A DNA stretch of 28,551 nt from a virus. The stretch lies in IMG/VR virus record IMGVR_UViG_3300047667_000420, positions 1 to 28,551 of that record. One strand, written 5' to 3'. How positions within the stretch are numbered: position 1 is the stretch's first letter; every line of letters begins with the position of its first letter. Both the position numbers and the translations under genes were made by a program. Below the pieces are notes generated by a model. It ran no database searches. It worked only from the letters and a program-made list of their open reading frames with translations, and was not told the DNA's origin. This document shows positions 7,032-15,500 of the stretch, in pieces.

Positions 7032-7550
7032 ATGAAAGCACATAAAACAGAATTAAAAGCATATAAAAAGTTTCCAAAATCATTCGTAGGCGATGATGGG
7101 GTAACTTATCCTCGTAAATGGTTAGAGGATTTAGATACAGCAGGTCAAGAGGCTCTGGGCTGGTATGAGGTGGTTGATAATACAATTACGCTAGGTGCTA
7201 ATGAACGTGCAGTCAAATTACCTTTAGTGTTCACAGGTACAAGTATTGAACAAAACTACACTACGGAAGCCTTTTCTGCTGAAGAAATTGCCTATAACGC
7301 TAAATTACTTAAAGACGAAAATAGAGCTGCTGATATGAACGCTTTGACGGTAACTACGTCTTCAGGTAAAGAATTCGATGGGGATGAAATATCTCAAAGT
7401 AGAATGGCTAGGGCGGTATCATTCAGTCAACCGCTAGACACGACTCAATGGGTACTGGCTGATAACTCCGTGGCTACTGTTACTCGGGAAGAGTTAATAG
7501 AAGCTGGTTTATTAGCAGGACAAGCACAGACAGCTCTTTGGACAACTTAA
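7032..7550 (+). CDS. DUF4376 protein, tail fibre-associated
   Basis: A 172-residue protein whose C-terminal half matches the DUF4376 pattern: VTTSSGKEFDGDEISQSRMA, then TTQWVLADNSV, then TREELIEAGLLAGQAQTALW. Proteins of this family lie beside tail fibre genes in many phages and are thought to be fibre-associated or assembly helpers; no reaction is known. The N-terminal ~60 residues (KKFPKSFVGDDGVTYPRKWLE) resemble a segment that often precedes DUF4376. It starts one base after the upstream stop, so translation is probably coupled. Confidence 0.8.
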   Translation: MKAHKTELKAYKKFPKSFVGDDGVTYPRKWLEDLDTAGQEALGWYEVVDNTITLGANERAVKLPLVFTGTSIEQNYTTEAFSAEEIAYNAKLLKDENRAADMNALTVTTSSGKEFDGDEISQSRMARAVSFSQPLDTTQWVLADNSVATVTREELIEAGLLAGQAQTALWTT

Positions 7551-7551
7551 T

Positions 7552-8139
7552 ATGATAACAATTTTATACATAATCTTAGCATACCTAATAATCACATTTG
7601 GATTAGTTGGTATTGGTTTATTCTTTAAGAAAGACTTAGGATATAAAACATTTAAAGATGGAACAGTAATCCAAAACTATGAATTACCCGACTGGTTAAA
7701 GTGGTTACAAAATCCTGAAGATAACTTAACAGGTGATAAGCGTGGTTGGTATTGGAATATCTATATGGCAGGCCGTCCTGCTTGGTGGAAGATGTTGATA
7801 TGGTCTGCTTGGAGAAACCCTTGGAATTGGTTAAAACGAATAGGAACAGGGTGTGATGTCAGAACTCATACTATTACAAAGCTATGTGGTGCCAACTACG
7901 TTAGGGACGATTTTGATAATACTGGCTTTCAAATACTTTTAGCTAAACCAGAAAAAGGTATTACTAAACCTGCTTTATATTGGGTAAGACGTTGGGGACA
8001 ATCTAATAGAGCTATTGTTGTCCAATTAGGATGGAAAATTAAGTTAGAACATAACGGAGTTATCTATTCTGAAGAGGATAAATATGACTACTATAAAGGC
8101 TGGACGATAGAAATACAGCCAGCAAAGGATATATCATGA
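7552..8139 (+). CDS. Membrane-anchored phage protein, lysis region
   Basis: A 195-residue protein with one N-terminal membrane helix (about residues 3-26, ILYIILAYLIITFGLVGIGL) and a Trp-rich soluble part containing WSAWRNPWNWLKR. WRNPxN-containing proteins recur in phage genomes without known function. It overlaps the endolysin gene by four bases (ATGA), so it belongs to the lysis operon. A lysis-timing or envelope role is plausible but unproven. The region is very AT-rich (15 G/C in the 60 bases from 7561 against 28 in the 60 from 18001), hinting at separate origin from the capsid block. Confidence 0.65.
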   Translation: MITILYIILAYLIITFGLVGIGLFFKKDLGYKTFKDGTVIQNYELPDWLKWLQNPEDNLTGDKRGWYWNIYMAGRPAWWKMLIWSAWRNPWNWLKRIGTGCDVRTHTITKLCGANYVRDDFDNTGFQILLAKPEKGITKPALYWVRRWGQSNRAIVVQLGWKIKLEHNGVIYSEEDKYDYYKGWTIEIQPAKDIS

Positions 8140-8432
8140 GTTTAGGCAATAAACAAAGAGAGTTTACTCGTAAGGTGGCAGATTTAATAATCTTCGCCTA
8201 TGATAACGGGTATGAGCTATCTTTTGGCGACGCTGCTAGGATGGACTTTAAAGGACATAAAGACGGATCTTTCCATTATAAAAGACTGGCAATAGACCTT
8301 AACCTATTCAAAGATGGAAAGTACTTATCAAAGACTTCTGACCATGAGCTTTTAGGAAGATATTGGGAATCAATAGGTGGCACATGGGGTGGAAGATTTA
8401 ATGACGGTAATCATTACTCTTGGGGTGAATAG
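8136..8432 (+). CDS. M15-type endolysin (L-alanyl-D-glutamate peptidase)
   Basis: A 98-residue zinc peptidase of the M15 (VanY/T5 endolysin-like) family, which cuts the L-Ala-D-Glu bond in peptidoglycan stem peptides. The zinc triad is visible as H47-x6-D54 (HYKRLAIDLNLF) and H93 (GNHYS); D90 lies three residues before H93, like the catalytic acid of the T5 enzyme. GGTWGGRFNDGNHYSW is a conserved family ending. It is a bare catalytic domain, somewhat shorter than the T5 enzyme, with no signal peptide, so it needs the holin next door to reach the wall. Confidence 0.9.
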   Translation: MSLGNKQREFTRKVADLIIFAYDNGYELSFGDAARMDFKGHKDGSFHYKRLAIDLNLFKDGKYLSKTSDHELLGRYWESIGGTWGGRFNDGNHYSWGE

Positions 8433-8777
8433 ATGGGTATATTCTCAAAACTACTAGGTTCAGACAAGGTCATTGATGCAGGTATTAGTGGCATAGATTC
8501 TATCTTTTATACTGATGAAGAAAAAGCAGAGAATAAAAAAGCATTCTTAAAGTTATATGAGCCTTTCAAGGTAGCTCAACGCTATCTTGCACTAGTGTTC
8601 TCTATCCCTTATGTTATGATGGTACTTATTACTTTTATAGCTTCTTTCTTTCGGGAAGTAGAGACACAAATAGATTTACTAACAGGAGACATTGGTACCG
8701 TAGTTGGTATCATTGTTGGTTTTTACTTTCTAGGTGGTTCTTTGAGTGGTGGATTTGGGAGAAATAAGAATGACTGA
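8433..8777 (+). CDS. Holin
   Basis: A 114-residue membrane protein with an N-terminal amphipathic and charged part, then two clear hydrophobic helices (about 51-73, LALVFSIPYVMMVLITFIASFF, shortened here: LALVFSIPYVMM onward; and 86-106, TVVGIIVGFYFLGG) and a Gly-rich basic tail. The composition matches the '3TM' phage holin superfamily. Holins open the inner membrane at a set time so the endolysin can reach the wall. It begins immediately after the endolysin stop, with GGGGTG as ribosome site. Assignment rests on topology, size and position. Confidence 0.8.
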   Translation: MGIFSKLLGSDKVIDAGISGIDSIFYTDEEKAENKKAFLKLYEPFKVAQRYLALVFSIPYVMMVLITFIASFFREVETQIDLLTGDIGTVVGIIVGFYFLGGSLSGGFGRNKND

Positions 8778-8856
8778 TTATGCAGGGATGCCGCCACAAA
8801 TAAAGGCCAAATTGGAGCGTTTAGTTATACCGACCAGATATTTGCGCGGTCAATAA
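8770..8856 (+). CDS. Tiny ORF after the holin
   Basis: A 28-residue frame, MTDYAGMPPQIKAKLERLVI and so on, overlapping the holin end by eight bases. It has a good ribosome site (GGGAG eight bases before the ATG), which is the reason for listing it. There is no membrane helix and no known family. It could be a small accessory peptide of the lysis cassette or noise. Confidence 0.35.
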   Translation: MTDYAGMPPQIKAKLERLVIPTRYLRGQ

Positions 8857-8902
8857 AACAAACCGGTCTTATTCTAGAATATTACAAATACGGAGCATAA
8901 CA

Positions 8903-9274
8903 GTGAAACATCTTACTAAGTTGGAGATAAAGGAAACGAACGAAGGTTCTTATTCTTTGACAAGTCCATTCGTTGTAACGCATGACGGTATCAGGTATAA
9001 AGTTCCAGAGGGCTTTCCTACAGACCTTGCTACAATACCCTGGCCTGTTACCGTATTCCTGCCCCAAGACGGTCCCTATAAGGCGTCAGCTGTATTCCAC
9101 GACTTCTTATTAGAAGAAATGTATGCTGGAAGACTTGATATCAGCAGGACTAAAGCTTCAAGATTGTTTTATCTTTCTCTAAGGTACGAAAAGATACCTC
9201 TTGTGAAATCGCTGGTGCTGTATAGCGGTGTTCGTTTGAAAGATTTACAAAAGTATATTGAAAAGAAATTATAA
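8903..9274 (+). CDS. DUF1353 family protein
   Basis: A 123-residue protein starting at GTG with CGGAG upstream. Residues 34-46 (VPEGFPTDLATIP) and 63-70 (AVFHDFLL) are the DUF1353 signature: a Gly-Phe-x-(T)-D-x-A-(S/T)-IP segment followed by a HD pair. The family is common next to phage lysis and tail genes; its role is not established, though the paired His-Asp invites a metal-binding or hydrolytic guess. The short basic C-terminus ends LKDLQKYIEKKL. Confidence 0.8.
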   Translation: MKHLTKLEIKETNEGSYSLTSPFVVTHDGIRYKVPEGFPTDLATIPWPVTVFLPQDGPYKASAVFHDFLLEEMYAGRLDISRTKASRLFYLSLRYEKIPLVKSLVLYSGVRLKDLQKYIEKKL

Positions 9275-9286
9275 AAGAGGTAACTT

Positions 9287-9760
9287 GTGATTGTAATATG
9301 CGATGACGATAGTTTCGAAAGAGACAACTTAGAGAGATCTCTAAGAAAGATTACAGATATTGACCACATAATCCAAACGTCATCTTGTCACGAGCTGATT
9401 GGTGTGTTGAGAGAGCACAAAAGCAATGGGAAATTCCCTAAGGTTGTTTTTGTTGATACTTTAATGATAGGGACAAACGGTATTGATTGCATGAAACTCA
9501 TCAGTCAAGAATTCCCTCCTTTCCCTCTAGTGGCAGTCTGTGGCGGTGCGACACCTGCTCATATTGCTCATGCCTTTCGTGCAAACGCGAACGTATGCAT
9601 TGAGAAGCCGTATGATTCAGCAGGATGGGATCCATTTGTGGAAAGTATAACCAGGTTGCTACTTCAAACACACCCTGAGTGGTCAGATAGGAGAAGAGGA
9701 AGAGATGCAGAACCAAGAGATGAGTGTGATACGGCTAATTGTCGAAACAATGAACGATGA
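9287..9760 (+). CDS. Stand-alone response-regulator receiver domain
   Basis: A 157-residue protein whose first ~125 residues have the CheY-like receiver layout: acidic pocket D6-D8 (VICDDDSF), phospho-acceptor D57 (VVFVDTLMIGTNGID), the beta4 site VAVCGGATP where the usual Thr/Ser is replaced by Cys85, and conserved K107 (CIEKPYD). No output domain follows; the tail is short, charged and overlaps the next gene by 56 bases. Receivers accept phosphate from histidine kinases. A phage receiver without an output domain could titrate or mimic a host two-component regulator. It starts at GTG with AGAGG upstream. The domain call is strong; the role is inference. Confidence 0.85.
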   Translation: MIVICDDDSFERDNLERSLRKITDIDHIIQTSSCHELIGVLREHKSNGKFPKVVFVDTLMIGTNGIDCMKLISQEFPPFPLVAVCGGATPAHIAHAFRANANVCIEKPYDSAGWDPFVESITRLLLQTHPEWSDRRRGRDAEPRDECDTANCRNNER

Positions 9761-10163
9761 GTTAGGCGATTGGCCTGTATACGCACCCGCTATTATTATT
9801 ATAGGTGCTGTAGTCTGGAAGGGTGTAAAAGGGATTCACAGGTACATAGCACCGTATAGACGCAGGATTGTTTCATCAGGCAAAGAGAAGCTCGCCGGAA
9901 TGGCATCTGCGTACATATACAAGCACATGGAGTCAGAAGTTATGAACACATTAGCTAAAGAACTTAAAGCTATTGAAGTAGATATGGTAGCAAATACAAA
10001 TAGCATTGAACTGTTGGTTAATGAGCAGATAGCTATGAAACAGCAGCTGCATTACGTGCAATCTCGCTTAGATGAGCGTATTGAGTGCATAGACGGTAAA
10101 CTCACTGAGATACTTTCACTTGTAACCGTGCGTGTAGATCAGATAGGGGAGCCAGATGGTTGA
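9705..10163 (+). CDS. Membrane-anchored helical protein, unknown
   Basis: A 152-residue protein with one membrane helix near residues 25-38 (VYAPAIIIIGAVVW), a strongly basic stretch after it (KGVKGIHRYIAPYRRR) and a long helical, probably coiled-coil C-terminus. Basic residues after the helix suggest that the C-terminal part stays in the cytoplasm, which argues against a classical inner-membrane spanin despite the lysis-region location. The start at 9705 lies behind AGAGGAAGAG; Met6 (9720) is an alternative. It overlaps the receiver gene and, by eight bases, the next gene. Confidence 0.6.
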   Translation: MQNQEMSVIRLIVETMNDELGDWPVYAPAIIIIGAVVWKGVKGIHRYIAPYRRRIVSSGKEKLAGMASAYIYKHMESEVMNTLAKELKAIEVDMVANTNSIELLVNEQIAMKQQLHYVQSRLDERIECIDGKLTEILSLVTVRVDQIGEPDG

Positions 10164-10413
10164 TCTAGTATCAGACCAAATTGAGATATCTTATGCAGAG
10201 TCCACAGCAGGTTGGTCTGGAGACTCTTTTGCCTTAGAGAACGAGATCAAAGCGCAGGGTGATCAACTGATAAAGATCTATCAAATATTAGGTATGGATC
10301 CAACAAAACCGCTGGTGGTGAACGATAACACGAACAGCCGGTCAGCCGGTGAAATCGTACAATCTGTTATCACAGCAGGCGGCGTCACAACAGTAACAAG
10401 GACAGATATATGA
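10156..10413 (+). CDS. Small hypothetical protein
   Basis: An 85-residue protein that I do not recognise. It has a helical middle (ALENEIKAQGDQLIKIYQIL) followed by LGMDPTKPLVVNDNT and a Thr/Val-rich end. It overlaps the upstream gene by eight bases and the next ORF by four (ATGA), so it is translated within the same run. The ribosome site GGGGAG is about six bases before the ATG. The helix-then-LGMDP arrangement resembles small phage proteins seen near tail or head genes, without known function. Confidence 0.6.
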   Translation: MVDLVSDQIEISYAESTAGWSGDSFALENEIKAQGDQLIKIYQILGMDPTKPLVVNDNTNSRSAGEIVQSVITAGGVTTVTRTDI

Positions 10414-10586
10414 GTTCAAGAGTAATTGCCGTCGATGGCGTCGGCTCGGGGAATAGACCTATAGCTACACGTGGCCTATCCTTCCCGATTGAGGCTCTAC
10501 AAGAAGTGATCAAGAAACAGAAACAAATGGCAGTAAAACCACCGGAAGCTTATATAGTAAGAAGCTTCTCCCGTTACAACAAATAA
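10410..10586 (+). CDS. Small hypothetical protein (58 residues)
   Basis: A short frame, MSSRVIAVDGVGSGNRPIAT and so on, ending AYIVRSFSRYNK. It is joined to the upstream gene by an ATGA overlap and is followed after 16 bases by the next gene, so it fills what would otherwise be a gap in a tightly packed run. It is basic with a Gly-rich N-terminus and no recognised family. An inverted repeat, GAAGCTT/AAGCTTC (10545-10551 with 10562-10568), lies in its 3' part. Confidence 0.55.
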   Translation: MSSRVIAVDGVGSGNRPIATRGLSFPIEALQEVIKKQKQMAVKPPEAYIVRSFSRYNK

Positions 10587-10602
10587 ATGAATAGGTAAGA
10601 AT

Positions 10603-10905
10603 ATGACTAAAATAAATGCACCTAAAGCGCCTGAAGGCATGGTTGTCCAAGATGATCCGCAAATTCCTGAAGAGAATCCTCAATTCTCTCAAGAAGCGCC
10701 TGCAGAAGAGGCAACAGAGTTTGAACCTGAAGGTTTAAAAGTTGCTAAGCATGTAAAAGGCCCTCGTCTTGAAGCTCAAGACAAAGCTCCTTATTACTGG
10801 CAGGTAAAGCGAGAGGCTGGCAATAATATCTCTGCAGTAAACTCTTCAACAGGGTCAACATTCTCAGGCCCACACAAAGAGCTGTCTGAATACTTTAGAA
10901 GCTAG
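10603..10905 (+). CDS. Small acidic Pro-rich protein before the portal
   Basis: A 100-residue protein. Residues 1-45 are Pro/Glu-rich and probably disordered (APEGMVVQDDPQIPEENPQF); the second half is more ordered (KAPYYWQVKREAGNNISAV, then SGPHKELSEYF). No known family. It lies ten bases upstream of the portal gene, with AGGTAAG as ribosome site, suggesting a head-assembly or internal-virion role by position only. Confidence 0.6.
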   Translation: MTKINAPKAPEGMVVQDDPQIPEENPQFSQEAPAEEATEFEPEGLKVAKHVKGPRLEAQDKAPYYWQVKREAGNNISAVNSSTGSTFSGPHKELSEYFRS

Positions 10906-10914
10906 GAGTAGAAC

Positions 10915-12495
10915 ATGGGCGTATCAAATGCCACTCAAAAAGGGCGCACGGTAGAAGATCCTAATGCTAAGTATGAGTCTATGCGCGGACTTTGGGCGAG
11001 AAGTCGAGCAGTCTGTAGCGGTGAACGATTTGTTAAAGAGTACGATGCTTTTATAGATGTTAATCAGTTCACTAACTTGTTGATACCTTTCTCGCCAACA
11101 ATGACGCAAGAGCAGTTCAACTTCTTCAAAGCTGAAGCGGAACTACCAGGTGTTGTGTCACAGTACGCTCATATTTTAGTTGGTGGGTTACTAAGGAAAC
11201 AGCCACAACTGGTGCTTCCTGACGATGTACCTGAGGGTGCGCTTGACTGGATAATGACTTCTTTCGCACAAGACGGCTCGCCTTTGACTTCTTTCTTAGA
11301 TGACGTCCTATGGGAAGAAATGCAGACAAGCCGTGCGTGGGTGTTTGTGGACTATCCTGTGATTAAGTCTAGAGGTGATTACGTCACTAACGACTTCAAA
11401 GAGCTTAAGCCGTACCCTGTTTTTATGAAAGCTGAATCTATCATAAACTGGAGAATGGCGCTCGATGATGCCACTGGCGTTCAAAAGCTTACGCAAGTCA
11501 TCGTTCGCGACTTTGAAGAGACTCTTCTAGAAGGTGACTTCCACCCAACAATGATTGACACTGTATGGGTTCATGAGATAGTCAACGGTTTCTACCAGAT
11601 AAGGAAGTACCAGAAGAAGGATGAAGATTCGTCTGTACCTGTGGCTAACGGGCAAACACAACAGAATTATAGTGTGGGCAATAGTGCGGTAGCAGGTAAT
11701 GGTACCGACTTCGAGTTTGTGGAAACTATCGATGACATCGAGTCAAACGGTGAGAGGCTTACAAGGATTCCAGCGTGGCCATTGAATGGTAGCGTAGAAC
11801 TAATTGAGCCGATCCTTACGCCTCTTATTGATAGGGAAATAAACCTTTACAATAAGGTAAGCAGAAGGAACCATCTCCTATATGGGGCTGCGACTTACAC
11901 ACCAGTTATTGCATCTGACATGGATGACGATAGTTTTGAAAAGATCGTATCTGCAGGGTTAGGCTCTTGGCTCAAACTAAGCCAAGGTGATACAGCTACA
12001 ATCCTGGACACACCCACGGATGCTCTGTCAGATATGGATAGAGCTATCGCTGCCACCTTAGAAGAGATGGGTAAGATGGGCATAAGGATGCTTGCCCCTG
12101 AGAGTGCTCAATCAGGTGTTGCTTTAGAGATCCGAAATGCGGCTCAAACGGCACAGCTTGGTACTCTTAATACTAAGATAAGTAACCAGATGGCTGATAT
12201 TATTGCTTTCATGATTAACTGGAGGTATGGCACAGAGTACGCGGCAACTGACATCGAATTTAATCTGTCAGCTGACTTCAACCCAGCGCCAATAGGGGCT
12301 GATTGGTTACGATTGGTAACCGAGTGGTATGAATCAGGGTTAATACCTCGTAAGGCTTGGTTGCAAATAGTTAAACAAAATGACATATTGTCGCCTGATT
12401 ATGACGATGAAACTGCGCAGGAAGAGATAACCGCTGATGAAATCATTAATGGTAAAGAAGATGAAGATCTTGATGAGATCGATCTAAACAACTAA
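10915..12495 (+). CDS. Portal protein (DUF4055 type)
   Basis: A 526-residue protein, the size of phage portals. Portals form the dodecameric ring at one capsid vertex through which DNA enters and leaves, and where terminase and connectors dock. The DUF4055 pattern is visible in the N-terminal third: LPGVVSQYAHILVGGLLRKQ with PQLVLPDD, then SFLDDVLWEEMQTSRAWVFV with DYPV. The middle (LTPLIDREINLYNKVSRRNH) and the helical GALEIRN-like stretch fit the wing and stem of portals. The acidic C-terminus ends EDLDEIDLNN. It is placed directly before the MuF gene, the usual portal-MuF pairing. GGAG ribosome site. Confidence 0.88.
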   Translation: MGVSNATQKGRTVEDPNAKYESMRGLWARSRAVCSGERFVKEYDAFIDVNQFTNLLIPFSPTMTQEQFNFFKAEAELPGVVSQYAHILVGGLLRKQPQLVLPDDVPEGALDWIMTSFAQDGSPLTSFLDDVLWEEMQTSRAWVFVDYPVIKSRGDYVTNDFKELKPYPVFMKAESIINWRMALDDATGVQKLTQVIVRDFEETLLEGDFHPTMIDTVWVHEIVNGFYQIRKYQKKDEDSSVPVANGQTQQNYSVGNSAVAGNGTDFEFVETIDDIESNGERLTRIPAWPLNGSVELIEPILTPLIDREINLYNKVSRRNHLLYGAATYTPVIASDMDDDSFEKIVSAGLGSWLKLSQGDTATILDTPTDALSDMDRAIAATLEEMGKMGIRMLAPESAQSGVALEIRNAAQTAQLGTLNTKISNQMADIIAFMINWRYGTEYAATDIEFNLSADFNPAPIGADWLRLVTEWYESGLIPRKAWLQIVKQNDILSPDYDDETAQEEITADEIINGKEDEDLDEIDLNN

Positions 12496-12505
12496 GAGGT
12501 TAAGC

Positions 12506-15500
12506 ATGGTAAACGTAACAACTGACATTTATGACAAATCTGTAAACAGGTCTGCAATGGTCAGACTATATGAAAAGAGAGTCGTATCTAAGGTGGACTT
12601 ACTTTTGTCAGAGCATAAAGCCCGCGTTGTGAAGCTTATAGAGGGAGGCCGCTTAGATAGAAAAGGGGCGGCTCTCCTGAATAAGTCAATAGAGCGTGAA
12701 ATAAAGAATTCATTTAAGCAAATATATGGTACAGCCTCAAGGTCTTTATTAGATCTTGTCGCTGACCAGACCTCTTATATGTATCAAAGCATTGAATCAG
12801 CAACTTCTAAGATATGGAGAGCTAAGAAGCCTCCGCTTAGGGTGTCTGAGGATATAGTGCTTAAGAAGCCTTTGTACAAAAATAAGACGCTCTTAAAAGG
12901 GTGGGAAGGCGTAAGCACAGGAGAGCGTAAGCGTATCTCAGCCGTAATAAGAAGAGGTATTTCAAAAGGCTGGACTGAAGCTGAGCTTGCCAAAGAAGTA
13001 AGACGTGGCAGTGTGTTTAAGATAACGAGAAATCAATCTAGAACATTAGTCACTACAGCTATAACATCCGTTAAGGCTCAAACAGATCATGCTGTGTATG
13101 AGGCAAACGAAAATCTGATGAGAGGCTGGCAATATGTCTCCGTACTAGATTCTCGGACTACAAGTGTCTGTGTCCATAGGGATGGAAAAGTCTATCCTAT
13201 TTCTGAAACAGAGATGCTTCCACCTGCCCACTATGGTTGCAGGTCGGTGACAATTCCTGTGGTTAAGTCATATGATGATTTAGCCAAGATGGAAGGTGTT
13301 GCCCAGATACGGAAAAGAAACTTAAAAGACCTAACAGCTAAGGAGATTAGCTATTATGATGGTCAGACACCTTTAAAGGAAACATATGATGGATGGCTTA
13401 GGCGACAACCTGTTAACGTTCAACTCAGACACTTGGGAGACTCATCTAGACTGGCACTGTTCAGGTCAGGACAACTTACTATTGATAAGTTCACTAATAG
13501 TTCTGGCAAATCGGTCGGCATTAAAGAGCTACGAAGAATCACAGACTCAGGATATGATGTCCCAGGACAGACTCGGCGGTTTGCGATGGCCAAGCAGCAC
13601 CTTGATTCTCTTAAATTGACCGCGAATTACCCAGATGAGCTAGTTCATGATAAAGCATTAAGGAAAAGCCTTCGAGAGTACTACCTGCTACAAGCGGGTG
13701 AGCTTGACGGTCAACTGTCGTTGACTAACTATCGTGGCACATTGATGAGTAGCAAAAGAAGCACAAAAACAAGAGTCCTGTCTTCACCTCCCACGGAAGA
13801 GAATTTAAAGTTCAATCCAATAACAGGCAGGTACGAAGACGCGAGACTGTACCAACCGCATCCAGGCGTTCTGGAAAACTCTTACAAATTGATAGATGAA
13901 TCAATACTCCCTGATGGCGATAAGCTGTTCATAAAGGGTATCGTTGGAGACCTTAGAGATAAGATGGGCGTAAATGAAAGAGCTGCTGTGGCGGAGAACC
14001 TTAGAATTGTACTAACACGTGCAAGGAAAGATGGAAAGCCTTGGGCAAATCTCAAAGCTGTCTTGAATGCTCAGATGAAGTTTGATGTTATGAATGTATC
14101 AGATTACATGGAAACGCAATTAAGGAAGAATTCTAAGCTTCTCCACAGGTTGAAACAAGATAACTATATTGACCCAGTACTAGGTGAAGTGCAATTGCAA
14201 GACTTGCATGATAACTTCATTAAGAATATATTCGCTAAAAATAAATGGGAAGATACGGTGGCTCCTAAGATTGCAAAACAACTTAGAGGTATATTGGATC
14301 TTAAGATTCCACTGAAAGTCAGAAACAGGCTAGACAACGAACAGCTGCAAGAGTTCTATCTAAGGTTTGCCAATAGGCTTGCCCTTGCTGATTCTCCTGA
14401 TAGAGATCAGTTAGCTGTTACGCTTGGGCGTGACTTATATAACATGGCCAACTACCGAGGGTCGCGAGATCAGTGGTATAAGCTAGGGTTGAAGTTACTT
14501 GATGAAGCAGATTCAAAAGGTATCTTCAAATTAGAGACGTTCGGCGTACAGAAAAGACGAATGAAGAGTAGGTTAGGGAGTCATTACTTCGGACCTTACT
14601 ATGACACATTCGCAGTAAATCTCAGGATTGTAGACCCTCGTATACAGGAGTACGCCAGACTTACGAGACAAGTTGATGTGGGCTTAAGGGTAGCAGTTAC
14701 AAACCCTAAGAATAGATTAATTATTCGCCCAGGTTATAAGACATACTTTGTCGATCGAGGGCTTTTGGGTTACAAAGATACACGCATTCCTATCACTTCA
14801 ACAAACTCTTTTTCAGGGTTTCCAACTGAGCTGGTGGACAAAAACCTGTCTACTGCACTTAACTGGGCGGCAGACAGTAAGTACAAAATTGATGAAGACT
14901 TTCATGACTTTATTAAGAAGTTGATTAACTTTGAAGATGATAGAGGGAGAGCAAAATACTTCCACGATCTTAATGAGTATAGATCGTATATCATTGAAAG
15001 AGGAGATGCCTACGAGAGATTCAAGGCGATGGACTGGTTAAGAGATGGCAACAAAGCGTTCTCCAATCATAGCTTCGTAGATCATCGGGCTAGGATATAT
15101 GAGCGCGGTTTAATCGGCCCTCAATCAGGAGAGACATTTCGCCCTTTCTTGAACAGTGCTGAAAGTAAACTATTTTCCAAAGATGGCTTCCATGATTTTG
15201 AAGACCAGATAGGGGCTTTCCTTGGCGGTCTCTCGGATAAGCTGGAGGGCAAACACAACTCTCTAACAGTCTTGGGGCGAAAAGCGATCGCCCATGAGTG
15301 GAGGGATGAGATGGTGAAAATCGGCCAGCACATGCTCAGAGGCAAGCCCTCAGACGTCCGTGCGGTGCTCCAGTCGAAATTCATGGCCCAAATTGAAGGT
15401 GAAGAGCAAGGAAAGGCACTACGGTATGCAATCGAGCTGGCTAAGATTTCTGATCACTTAGATGGGAACTTTTCAAGCGTAAACTTAGAGAAGCTTAACA

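Noticed and set aside
9705-10163. Inner-membrane spanin
   Set aside because: The helix is not at the very N-terminus and the basic stretch follows it, predicting a cytoplasmic C-terminus; no partner lipoprotein gene was seen.
10545-10568. GAAGCTT/AAGCTTC inverted repeat as a terminator
   Set aside because: No T-run follows, and it lies inside a short coding frame with the next gene close behind.
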